From: JACVRW01 sp963835705
GTDB lineage: Bacteria; Actinomycetota; Thermoleophilia; Solirubrobacterales; Thermoleophilaceae
Reading direction: 5' to 3'
Assembly: GCA_963835705.1 (NCBI GenBank)
Contig: CAWIGR010000002.1
Span: forward strand, 1-64,000
DNA: 64,000 nt
Made by a program: the position numbers and the translations under genes. Below, in pieces: positions 11,370 to 18,362 of this stretch (positions are counted from its first letter, which is position 1; the number at the start of each line of letters is the position of its first letter). The notes under the pieces were generated by a model, which worked only from the letters and a program-made list of their open reading frames with translations, was not told where the DNA came from and ran no database searches.

Positions 11370-11891
11370 TTAGAGCGACGCGCCCTTGGCGCGGTTGCAG
11401 TCGCCGCACAGGAGCTGGAGGTTGTCCTCGCTGGTGGCGCCGCCGAGCGTGAGCGGGATGACGTGATCGAATTGGAGCTCGAAGCCGCTGCCGCACTCGC
11501 GGCAGCGACCGCGGTCGCGGCGCCAGACGGACAGGCGCAGGTCGCGAGGGAGAGGCTCGCGGCGGCCGGCCGAGGCGTGCTCCCGGTGGAGCGCGGCGTG
11601 GGCGCGGTCGAGCCTCCGCCGGCGCCGGCGCTCCCGGTCGGCTACCAGGGCGACGACGTCCTCCGGGCCGTGGCCCTCGTCCTCCCAATAGAAGCGATCG
11701 CGGTACCACCACCAGCGCCGCCCGTCCGCCTCGATGAGCGGAACCGGCTCGCGCTGCTGGGCTCGCGCGGCGCGGGCATAGGCGCTTGGCCGCAGCGCAC
11801 CCGCCTCGCGCGTGCCGACCACGAAGGCGAGCCGCCGCCGGAGGAGGGCGCCCTGGCGGACGAAGCCGCAGTTCCTGACCTCGCGGAGCAT
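11370..11891 (-). CDS. HNH endonuclease
   Basis: 173 residues. The C-terminal HNH nuclease domain is complete: CRECGSGFELQFDHVIPLTL (Cys pair, then the Asp-His of the first catalytic strand), GGATSEDNLQLLCGDCNRAKG (Asn, second Cys pair). The N-terminal 100 residues are basic and include WWWYRDRFYWEDEG, which I do not recognise. Such free-standing HNH proteins are common and their targets are usually unknown. It lies upstream of the two tRNA genes on the same strand, with an 80-base gap. Confidence 0.85.
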   Translation of the reverse strand: MLREVRNCGFVRQGALLRRRLAFVVGTREAGALRPSAYARAARAQQREPVPLIEADGRRWWWYRDRFYWEDEGHGPEDVVALVADRERRRRRRLDRAHAALHREHASAGRREPLPRDLRLSVWRRDRGRCRECGSGFELQFDHVIPLTLGGATSEDNLQLLCGDCNRAKGASL

Positions 11892-11971
11892 GGGCGAGGA
11901 GACGCTAGGAGCGACGGTCGACGTGCCGCAAGGTTCCTTGCGGCGCCGCGGCTGACGTCCCCGAGCGGGAG

Positions 11972-12044
11972 AGCCGACGCGGGGACTCGAACCCCGGACC
12001 CCCTCCTTACCATGGAGGTGCTCTACCGGCTGAGCTACGTCGGC
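11972..12044 (-). tRNA. tRNA-Thr (anticodon GGT)
   Basis: On the minus strand the cloverleaf is complete: acceptor GCCGACG pairing with CGTCGGC, D arm GCTCAGCCGGTAGAGC, anticodon stem CCTCC/GGAGG with loop ATGGTAA (anticodon GGT), and T arm GGGGTTCGAGTCCCC. It is 73 bases long and CCA is not encoded. Confidence 0.97.
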
Positions 12045-12070
12045 GCTGGTGCCAGCCTAGTCGGCTGGAG

Positions 12071-12152
12071 TGGGGGGAGCAGGATTCGAACCTGCGTAGG
12101 CAGTGCCACGCGGTTTACAGCCGCGTTCCTTTAGCCACTCGGACATCCCCCC
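12071..12152 (-). tRNA. tRNA-Tyr (anticodon GTA)
   Basis: Class II tRNA with a long variable arm (TGGCACTGCCTACG region). The acceptor is GGGGGGA with TCCCCCC, the anticodon stem is CGCGG/CCGCG with loop CTGTAAA (anticodon GTA), and the T arm is GCAGGTTCGAATCCTGC. It is 82 bases and CCA is not encoded. It lies 26 bases from tRNA-Thr, probably cotranscribed with it. Confidence 0.97.
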
Positions 12153-12242
12153 GAGGGTCAAGGGAGACGATTGTAGAGGCGGTTTCTTCGCCCGCGGGGT
12201 TCCGCAGCGGGACCTCGCTCGACCTCGAATCGGGCGTACGGC

Positions 12243-12857
12243 GTGAGCATCACTTCGGAGAAGATGCCCGCCATCGAAATTCGCCCCCTGCAGCCATGCC
12301 ACCACCCCGAGGCCGCACGCATCGTCACCGAGGCGCTCCTCCACGATCCCGGCTGGCGTGCGGTCGGACCGAGCCGGACGGGGCATCGGCGCTTCGTCGC
12401 CACACGCTTTCATCGCGCCGTCCTGAAGGTGACCGAGCGCCATGGCGGGCCCTCCTACGGGGCCTTCCGGAACGACGAGCTGGCCGGCGTCGCAGTGACC
12501 TTCGCCCCCGGCCGCTATCCGCCGCCGTCACGCACCGAGGCGCGCTACCTCCTCGCCTTTCTCGCCGCCGGCCCGGGCCCCATCGTCCGGGGGCTCAGGA
12601 CCGGCACGGTCCAGGACAGCGGCCATCCCGAGGACCCGCACGTCTATCTCTGGTTCCTCGCCGTCGACCCGCGCCACCAGCGCGCCGGGATCGGCCGCGC
12701 CCTCATCGCGCGGGTGTGTGAGGAGGCCGAGGCGCCCGTCTACCTCGACACGTCCAACCCGGACAACGTGCCCTACTACGCGAGCGCCGGCTTCGAGGAG
12801 ATCGGGCGGGGCAGCCTCCCCCGCAACACCCCGATGTGGTTTATGAGGCGTCCCTGA
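12243..12857 (+). CDS. GNAT family N-acetyltransferase
   Basis: About 204 residues. Acetyl-CoA binding motif A is VDPRHQRAGIGRALIARV (Q/R-x-x-G-x-G/A), preceded by the strand HVYLWFLAVD and followed by APVYLDTSNPDNVPYYASAG and FEEIGR, the usual GNAT ending. Substrate is unknown. GTG 12243 gives MSITSEKMPAIEIRPLQPC; ATG 12264 is an alternative. The 3-prime end overlaps the converging rpoD gene by 17 bases. Confidence 0.85.
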   Translation: MSITSEKMPAIEIRPLQPCHHPEAARIVTEALLHDPGWRAVGPSRTGHRRFVATRFHRAVLKVTERHGGPSYGAFRNDELAGVAVTFAPGRYPPPSRTEARYLLAFLAAGPGPIVRGLRTGTVQDSGHPEDPHVYLWFLAVDPRHQRAGIGRALIARVCEEAEAPVYLDTSNPDNVPYYASAGFEEIGRGSLPRNTPMWFMRRP

Positions 12858-13974
12858 GCCTCTGTGCCTCGGGCAGGCCCTCGAGCTTCTTCAGAGTGTT
12901 GTTCTCGATCTGGCGGATCCGCTCGCGGGTCACGCCGAACGCGCGCCCGACCTCCTCGAGCGTGCGCGCCTTGTGGCCGCGCAGCCCGTAGCGCATCTCG
13001 ATCACCTCGCGCTCGCGCGGCGGCAGCACGTCCAGCGCGCGCTTCACGTTCTCGCGGCGAAGGTTCTCGGAAGCCAGCTCGAAGGGCGACTCGGCCGTCT
13101 CGTCCTCGACGAAGTCGCCGAGCTCCGAGTCCTCCTCCTCGCCGATCGGCTTCTCGAGCGACACCGGCAGCTGCGAGATCCGCAGGATGTCCTTCACCTC
13201 GCGCGTCGTCCACTGAAGCTCGAAGGCGATCTCCTCGGGAGTCGGCTCACGCCCGAACTCCTGCACCAGCTGACGCTCCACGTGCACGACCTTGTTCAGC
13301 TTCTCCACCATGTGCACGGGGATCCGGATCGTGCGCGCCTTGTCGGCGATCGCCCGCGTCACGGCCTGGCGGATCCACCACGTCGCGTAGGTGGAGAACT
13401 TGTAGCCGCGCCGGTAGTCGAACTTCTCGACCGCGCGGATCAGCCCCAGCGAGCCCTCCTGGATCAGGTCGAGGAACGACAGGCCGCGGCCGAGGTAGCC
13501 CTTGGCGATCGACACCACCAGGCGCAAGTTCGCCTCGATCATCTGCTGCTTCGCGCCCATGTCGCCGCGTTCGATCCGCTTCGCCAGGAACACCTCCTGG
13601 TCGGCGGTCAGCAGGTCGACGCGCCCGATCGAACGCAGGTAGAGCCGCAGCGAGTCCAGGCTGGGCTCGACGGTCAGGTCGATCTGAGGTCGTTTCGGCG
13701 CCGGTTGCGCGCCGTCGCCGGCGATCTCGATGACGCCCGCCGGGCGAGAGTCGTTGGCGACGATCTCAACCCCGCTCTCCTGCAGATGGGCATGGAACTC
13801 CGTTATCTGCTCCTTCGCCAGCTCGACCTCCTCGAAGGTGGCCGAGATCTCCTCGAAGGTCAGGTAGCCGCGCTCCCTGCCCTCGATTACGAGTGCCCGA
13901 ACCTCCTCGATGTCGAGCAGCGGCACTTCGCTCGCGTCCGTTAGCAGCGCTACGCCGTGATGCTTGTCCGTCAA
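12841..13974 (-). CDS. rpoD: Principal RNA polymerase sigma factor (RpoD/SigA type)
   Basis: Group 1 sigma-70 of 377 residues, short for the class because the region 1.1 part is brief. It has region 1.2 (DSLRLYLRSIGRVDLLTADQ), region 2 (LRLVVSIAKGYLGRGLSFLD, then LIQEGSLGLIRAVEKFDYRRG and YKFSTYATWWIRQAVTRAIA), region 3 (RTIRIPVHMVEKLNKV) and region 4 (REREVIEMRYGLRGHKARTL, then GVTRERIRQIE). Together they match a housekeeping promoter-recognition factor. Start TTG 13974 is chosen because GAAGGAG lies eight bases upstream. The frame stays open a further 1.3 kb upstream, but that part is antisense to folE2. Confidence 0.95.
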   Translation of the reverse strand: MTDKHHGVALLTDASEVPLLDIEEVRALVIEGRERGYLTFEEISATFEEVELAKEQITEFHAHLQESGVEIVANDSRPAGVIEIAGDGAQPAPKRPQIDLTVEPSLDSLRLYLRSIGRVDLLTADQEVFLAKRIERGDMGAKQQMIEANLRLVVSIAKGYLGRGLSFLDLIQEGSLGLIRAVEKFDYRRGYKFSTYATWWIRQAVTRAIADKARTIRIPVHMVEKLNKVVHVERQLVQEFGREPTPEEIAFELQWTTREVKDILRISQLPVSLEKPIGEEEDSELGDFVEDETAESPFELASENLRRENVKRALDVLPPREREVIEMRYGLRGHKARTLEEVGRAFGVTRERIRQIENNTLKKLEGLPEAQRLRDAS

Positions 13975-14134
13975 CCCCTCGCTCCTTCGAAGACGGTCAC
14001 GCCCCCGCTTCCAGGGCGGGCGTGGATCGACTGTCAAGTTGTGGTCCGCGGTGGCGCCGCGAGGGGCTGAGTCCGGTGGGCCAAAGGGTTCCGGTGACGT
14101 GCAGCCGCGGCCAGTGTACAACGACTCGTGCTGT

Positions 14135-14161
14135 TTGACCCAAACTCGCCCCCGATACAGT
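14135..14161 (+). promoter_or_regulatory. Possible folE2 promoter
   Basis: TTGACC at 14135-14140 and TACAGT at 14156-14161 are spaced 15 bases apart. Initiation would fall near 14168, about five bases ahead of the ATG, giving an almost leaderless mRNA, which is common in actinobacteria. The spacing is short, so this is a candidate only. Confidence 0.35.
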
Positions 14162-14172
14162 GGTCTAAGCGC

Positions 14173-15177
14173 ATGACCGAGCGGATCGCACTTCTCGGCG
14201 GCGACGTCCAGGCGCGGCGCCCGTCGACCCAGCTGAGCCTCTCGCGCGTCGGGGTCACCGGCGTGGACAAGGTGATCCGGATCCACTCGAACGGAGCGGA
14301 GCAGCTCTTCTACGCCGAGCTCGAGTGCTACGTGGATCTCGGGCCGCAGCAGAAGGGCGCGCACATGTCGCGCTTCGAGGAGGTCGTGAACGAGGCCATC
14401 GACGAGGTCATCCTCAGCGAGGCGTTCAAGGCCGAGACGCTCGCCTCGCACATCGCCGAGCGGGTGCGCGACCGCCAGAACGGCGCCCGGGCCGAGGTCA
14501 CGATCGCCGCCCGTTACCCCGAGCACAAGCCCGCCCCCGCATCCGGCGTGCCCACGCAGGAGATCTACACGCTGTTCGGCTCGGCCGTGGCGTCGGACCG
14601 CGGCACGCGCCGGCTCGTCGGCGTGGAGGCCCAGGGGATGACCGCCTGCCCGTGCGCGCAGGAGATGGTGATGGAGCGCTCGCAGGAGCGCTTGCGCGAG
14701 GACGGCTTCACCGACGACGAGATCGCGCGCGTGTTCGAGGCGGTACCGGTGGCCACCCACAACCAGCGCGGCATCGGCACGCTTCACATCGGCTGTCCCG
14801 AGGGCTGCACCGAGACGCTCGACGCGCAGACGCTGCTCGAGATCGTCGAGTCCGCGATGAGCTCCGAGATCTACGAGCTGATGAAGCGCTCCGACGAGGT
14901 CGAGGTGGTCGAGAAGGCGCACCTGCGGCCGCGCTTCGTCGAGGACTGCGTGCGCGAGATGGTCCGCATGGCGACCGAGCGCTTCGCCCGCCTCGGCGAC
15001 GACGCGTTCGTCTCCGCGCGCCAGGAGAACCTCGAGACGATCCACAAGCACAACGTGGTCGCCGAGCGACACGGCATGATGGGCGAGCTCGTGACGGAGA
15101 TCGAGTCGGGCGTGCGGGCCGCGCGCCACGTCACCAAGCGGGACTGGCTCGAGGCGGGCCCGCCGCGCGTGCTTTAG
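14173..15177 (+). CDS. folE2: GTP cyclohydrolase FolE2 (type IB)
   Basis: Makes dihydroneopterin triphosphate from GTP, the first step of folate synthesis, using a metal other than zinc when zinc is scarce. It is 334 residues. It carries the QLSLSRVGVTGVDKVIRI start, the MTACPCAQEM cysteine motif (metal and catalytic Cys), the THNQRGIGTLHI segment (His) and the C-terminal ENLETIHKHNVVAERHG. All are hallmarks of FolE2/MptA. ATG 14173 is chosen; upstream codons overlap the promoter-like sites. Confidence 0.95.
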   Translation: MTERIALLGGDVQARRPSTQLSLSRVGVTGVDKVIRIHSNGAEQLFYAELECYVDLGPQQKGAHMSRFEEVVNEAIDEVILSEAFKAETLASHIAERVRDRQNGARAEVTIAARYPEHKPAPASGVPTQEIYTLFGSAVASDRGTRRLVGVEAQGMTACPCAQEMVMERSQERLREDGFTDDEIARVFEAVPVATHNQRGIGTLHIGCPEGCTETLDAQTLLEIVESAMSSEIYELMKRSDEVEVVEKAHLRPRFVEDCVREMVRMATERFARLGDDAFVSARQENLETIHKHNVVAERHGMMGELVTEIESGVRAARHVTKRDWLEAGPPRVL

Positions 15178-15208
15178 CGATAACGTCCGTGCAGGCACCG
15201 AGGCGTTC

Positions 15209-15649
15209 TTGACACAAAGGCACACCCCTCTCTCCCAAGATGCGGCGCTCGTCGTTGCCCTCGCGGGCACCGCGATGCCGTTCGCACACTCGGCGGAGGA
15301 CGAGGCGGAGCGCTGGCTTCGGGCTCTGCGGCTTCACGGCCAGGTCGGCGCCGCGCTCCAGGCGCTCGGCGTGGGAGAGGCGCCGCTCATGACGGGCGGC
15401 GATCCCGAGCAGGACGGCCCCGGCACGCCCCCGAAGGGCGCCAAAGTGCTCGACGAGGTCACGCGGCGCGCGGGTGGCTTCGCCGCGGCGCGCGATGCCG
15501 GGACGGTCGGCACGCCCGACCTGCTGTTCGCCGTGTTCGACGTGTACGGCGAGCTGTTCGAACGGGTGCTCTACCTGCGCGGCACGAGCCGCGAGGAGCT
15601 GACCGAGCGGCTGCCCGGCGCGCACGAGCGCCACCCCACGCAGGGCTAG
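15209..15649 (+). CDS. Stand-alone Clp N-terminal-domain-like protein
   Basis: 146 residues with no ATPase part. The stretch AEDEAERWLRALRLHGQVGA with ALQALGVG and the later VGTPDLLFAVFDVYGELFER with VLYLRGTSREEL resemble the two repeats of the Clp N domain (a helical pair, then an IGTEHLLLALL-type helix). In ClpA, ClpB and ClpC that domain binds substrates and adaptors, so a free copy could be an adaptor or inhibitor. The match is by eye and modest. The start TTG 15209 is tentative; its bases TTGACA also look like a -35 box. Confidence 0.5.
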   Translation: MTQRHTPLSQDAALVVALAGTAMPFAHSAEDEAERWLRALRLHGQVGAALQALGVGEAPLMTGGDPEQDGPGTPPKGAKVLDEVTRRAGGFAAARDAGTVGTPDLLFAVFDVYGELFERVLYLRGTSREELTERLPGAHERHPTQG

Positions 15650-15657
15650 CAGCTAGA

Positions 15658-15936
15658 TCACGCCACCCGCCGGCGGCGGGCGAGGTACTCGATTCCCGCC
15701 GTGCTTCCGATCGGGCCGAGTGGCGAGACGGTGGCCGCGAGCAGCGGCCAGGGGAAGGTGCCGCGCCGGCAGCCGTGCGCCACCAGCAGGCAGAGCACGA
15801 TCCAGCCGACCCCGTGGGTCCATCCGAGCGCCGTCTTGGCCGCCTCGCCCAGGTCGCCGATGGCGACGACGAGGAGCGCCGCGAACACGCATACCTCGGC
15901 GATCGAGAAGAGCCGAACGGCCTGGAAGTACGACAC
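15658..15936 (-). CDS. DUF3817 small integral membrane protein
   Basis: 92 residues. It starts MSYFQAVRLFSIAEVCVFAA, followed by a second hydrophobic span near VGWIVLCLLVAHGC and a last one near PLLAATVSPLGPIGSTAG. The opening, with FxxVxLxS and a Glu inside the first helix, is typical of DUF3817 proteins. Function of the family is not known. Its start is three bases after the TVP38 stop, so the two form an operon. Confidence 0.7.
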   Translation of the reverse strand: MSYFQAVRLFSIAEVCVFAALLVVAIGDLGEAAKTALGWTHGVGWIVLCLLVAHGCRRGTFPWPLLAATVSPLGPIGSTAGIEYLARRRRVA

Positions 15937-15939
15937 CGT

Positions 15940-16620
15940 TCAGGCGGCTCGGCCGAGGGCGATCTGGCGCCGGACGAAGAAGGCACCGCCGAGGGCGAGC
16001 ACCGCGAGCAGGGCGACCGCGACGAGCGCCTCGGGCGAGTCGAGGTTGTCGAGGCTCCCGCCGAGCGCCGTGTAGGCGAAGACCTTCGGGCCGGCGCCGG
16101 CGAGGGTCCCGAGGGCCATGTCGCGGTACTGGAGGCGGGTCAGGCCGGCGCTGTAGTTGACGAGGCCGTACGGCAGCAGCGGCACGATGCGCGACTCCAT
16201 CACCGCTACCGCGCCGTAGCGGGTGAGGAAGTCCTCCAGCGCCCGCGTCCGCTCGGGGAGGAGGTTCCCGTGATGGCCGGCGGCGAGCCTCCGAGCCACC
16301 AGCATCTGAGCGAGTGCGGCGCACGTCACGCCGGCCAGGGCGAGCGGCGTGCCTACGGCCGTGCCGAACAGAAGCCCGGCGGCACCCGCAAGGATCGGCC
16401 AGGCGATGATGAAGTTGACGAGCACGAACAGGGGCACGAAGGCGACGTAGGCGAAGTCGCCGAGGCCCTCGCCCCAGTCGCGCGCCTCGTCGGGGCTCGG
16501 CAGGGAGCCGGTGAGAGCGGCGACGGCGAACACGATGCCCACGGCCGCGGCGTAGATCGCCATCCGGCGGAAGGCCGTGCGCTTGGACGCGCCAGGAGGC
16601 GGAACGCGGCGCAAGTCCAT
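15940..16620 (-). CDS. TVP38/TMEM64 family membrane protein
   Basis: 226 residues of the DedA-like VTT (SNARE-associated) family. It shows an N-terminal helix, the re-entrant segment AGLLFGTAVGTPLALAGVTC, a Gly-rich MLVARRLAAGHHGN turn, FLTRYGAVAVMESRIVPLLP (conserved R-x-x-P) and YGLVNYSAGLTRLQYRDM, then the final helix ALVAVALLAVLALGGAFFV. Relatives move or scramble lipids in membranes; the substrate here is unknown. It is transcribed together with the DUF3817 gene. Confidence 0.85.
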   Translation of the reverse strand: MDLRRVPPPGASKRTAFRRMAIYAAAVGIVFAVAALTGSLPSPDEARDWGEGLGDFAYVAFVPLFVLVNFIIAWPILAGAAGLLFGTAVGTPLALAGVTCAALAQMLVARRLAAGHHGNLLPERTRALEDFLTRYGAVAVMESRIVPLLPYGLVNYSAGLTRLQYRDMALGTLAGAGPKVFAYTALGGSLDNLDSPEALVAVALLAVLALGGAFFVRRQIALGRAA

Positions 16621-16872
16621 GCACCGAGGGTAATCGCCGCGGCGGTGGGGGCCGAGCGGATCCGCCTCGGCGACCCGGGCGCCGACCCGGACTGCCTCAC
16701 TCCCCGTAGTTCGTCATGCCTTTGAACGTACGCCGCCGGCTGCCCGCGGAGAAGAGCCAGTTCGACCGAGGAAGCGTGGGCCACTGGCTTTACCGCCCCA
16801 TAACCAAAGCTTGCTCGCCGGCACACCCTGGGCTTGGCATCCGCTGGGCAGCCGTCCTCGATCCTGGGACCC

Positions 16873-17505
16873 ATGATGCGAAAGCTGCTCACACTCACGC
16901 TGGCGGTCCTCCTGTTGGGGCTGTTCGCGGCGGTCGTGTACGCGGCGGTCGAGTCCGGTGACGACTCGCCGTCCAACACGCTTGGCACGACCGACACGAC
17001 CGAAACCACCGGAACGACCGAAACCACCACCACCCCGGACGGCGCCGCGGGAGACATCTCCGGTCCCTGCGACGAGGCCGAAAACCGAAACGACGCGCGC
17101 TGCGCGGGCGTCGTCGTTCCTCCCGCACAGGGCGCGCTGCAGGGCGGCGTTGACATCTCCGGCCCCTGCGACGAGGCCGAGCACGCGAACGATCCGCGCT
17201 GCACCGGCGTCCAGCCGGGCGGCGGTGTCGTCGATGACCACCGCGGCCGCGGAGGCGACGATGTGGACAGCTCCGGTCCGGGCCCGGGCGGTGACGACTC
17301 CGGCCACGGCGGCGGCGGCGACAGCTCCGGCCACGGCGGCGGCGGCGACAGCTCCGGCCACGGCGGCGACGACTCCGGCTTCGACGACTCCGGCCACGGC
17401 GGCGACGACTCCGGCTTCGACGACTCGGGCCACGGCTTCGACGACTCGGGCGGCGACGATTCTGGGCGCGGCCGCGGTCGCGGACGCGGCGGAGACGACG
17501 ACTGA
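16873..17505 (+). CDS. Secreted or anchored Asp/Gly/His-rich repeat protein
   Basis: 210 residues starting MMRKLLTLTLAVLLLGLFAA, a signal sequence or single anchor. Next comes a Thr-rich linker, then two copies of DISGPCDEAE followed by a N-rich turn and RC (about residues 57-112). The C-terminal half is short repeats of DSSGHGGGG and DDSGFDDSGHG, ending in RGRGRGRGGDDD. The Cys pairs suggest a disulphide in each repeat, and the Asp/His content suggests cation binding; both are inference. A protein with the same tail sits at 19801, and the response regulator and kinase lie between. No known family was recognised. Confidence 0.75.
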   Translation: MMRKLLTLTLAVLLLGLFAAVVYAAVESGDDSPSNTLGTTDTTETTGTTETTTTPDGAAGDISGPCDEAENRNDARCAGVVVPPAQGALQGGVDISGPCDEAEHANDPRCTGVQPGGGVVDDHRGRGGDDVDSSGPGPGGDDSGHGGGGDSSGHGGGGDSSGHGGDDSGFDDSGHGGDDSGFDDSGHGFDDSGGDDSGRGRGRGRGGDDD

Positions 17506-17532
17506 TTCGGACGAGCGTCCGGAGCGGTGCGA

Positions 17533-17567
17533 GGGAAGCGCGGCGGCCGCAGGCCGGCGCGCTTCCC
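17533..17567 (+). terminator. Long GC-rich stem-loop after the secreted protein gene
   Basis: Arms GGGAAGCGCG (17533-17542) and CGCGCTTCCC (17558-17567) enclose a further CGGCC-GCA-GGCCG stem, giving about 15 base pairs with one mismatch. It starts 28 bases after the stop of the Asp/Gly-rich protein. It has no U tract, like many actinobacterial terminators. It probably separates that gene from the response regulator. Confidence 0.5.
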
Positions 17568-17626
17568 GGCGCTTGCGGCCATTTCCGCTGCGTTGCGGGC
17601 GCCGCGGCCTAGCATCTAGACCGTCC

Positions 17627-18362
17627 ATGCAGGGCAGGCGAACCATCCTGATGGTGGAGGACGAGGAGTCCATCACCGTCCCCCTGTCGGAGGCCCTCGC
17701 CCGCGAGGGGTTCGACACCGAGGTCGCCGGCACCGTCGCCGAGGCACTCGAGCTGGTCGGCCGCGTGGCCCCAGACCTCGTCCTCCTCGACGTGATGCTC
17801 CCCGACGGCTCCGGCTACGACGTCTGCCGCGAGCTGCGGCGGGAGTCGAAGGTGCCGATCATCATGCTCACCGCCCGCGGTGAGGAGACCGACCGGATCG
17901 TCGGGCTCGAGCTCGGCGCCGACGACTACATCGTCAAGCCGTTCAGCGCGCGCGAGGTGGCGGCGCGCATCCGGGCGGTGCTGCGCCGCACCGGCGAAGC
18001 GGCGGCCGCGGGCCCGGCGAAGGAGACCGCCGCAGCCCTGGAGGTCGGCGAGCTGCGCCTCGATCCGTCCCGCCGCAGCGCCGTCCTGGGCGAGCCAGGA
18101 GCTCGACCTCACGCGCAAGGAGTTCGAGCTGCTCGAGCTCCTCATGAGCGAGGCGGGCTCCGTCATCAGGCGCGAGCGACTGATCGACGAGGTGTGGGAC
18201 GTCAACTGGTTCGGGTCGACCAAGACGCTCGACGTGCACGTGTCGGGCCTGCGCCGCAAGCTCGGCGACGACCCCTCCTCCCCGCGCTATCTCCACACGG
18301 TGCGCGGCGTGGGTTTCCGCTTCTCGGGGCCGGAGGAGCTCGAGACCGGGCCTGAGCGGTGA
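17627..18362 (+). CDS. OmpR-family response regulator (one frame break)
   Basis: The receiver domain starts MQGRRTILMVEDEESITVPL and has the phospho-acceptor Asp at about residue 55 (LVLLDVMLPDGSG) and the conserved Lys in GADDYIVKPFSAREV. The winged-helix output domain, ELDLTRKEFELLELLMSEAG and KLGDDPSSPRYLHTVRGVGF, is in the next frame. The two join at about 18095, where CC reads as one extra base: removing one C gives LGEQELDLTRKEF. Its last four bases overlap the kinase start (GTGA). Either a sequence error or a real mutation; the downstream kinase is intact, which favours an error. Confidence 0.9.

Noticed and set aside
14032..14037. TTGACA on the minus strand as the rpoD -35 box
   Set aside because: The hexamer 17 bases on is CTGGAA, not a -10 box.
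15209..15214. TTGACA read as a -35 box ahead of the Clp-N-like gene
   Set aside because: No fitting -10 box follows at 16-18 bases, and the same bases serve as the likely TTG start.
13975..15270. Upstream open frame that would extend RpoD to 809 residues
   Set aside because: It is antisense to folE2, lacks sigma motifs, and a good ribosome-binding site precedes TTG 13974.
16700..16870. Cyclic-di-GMP or cobalamin riboswitch
   Set aside because: Only fragments such as GGTAAAGCC resemble a core; the conserved partner segments are absent. Kept only as a weak structured-RNA suggestion.
17280..17460. Short tandem DNA repeats that could be taken for a CRISPR array
   Set aside because: They are in-frame codons for DSGHGG-type repeats; unit lengths vary by codons and no unique spacers exist.
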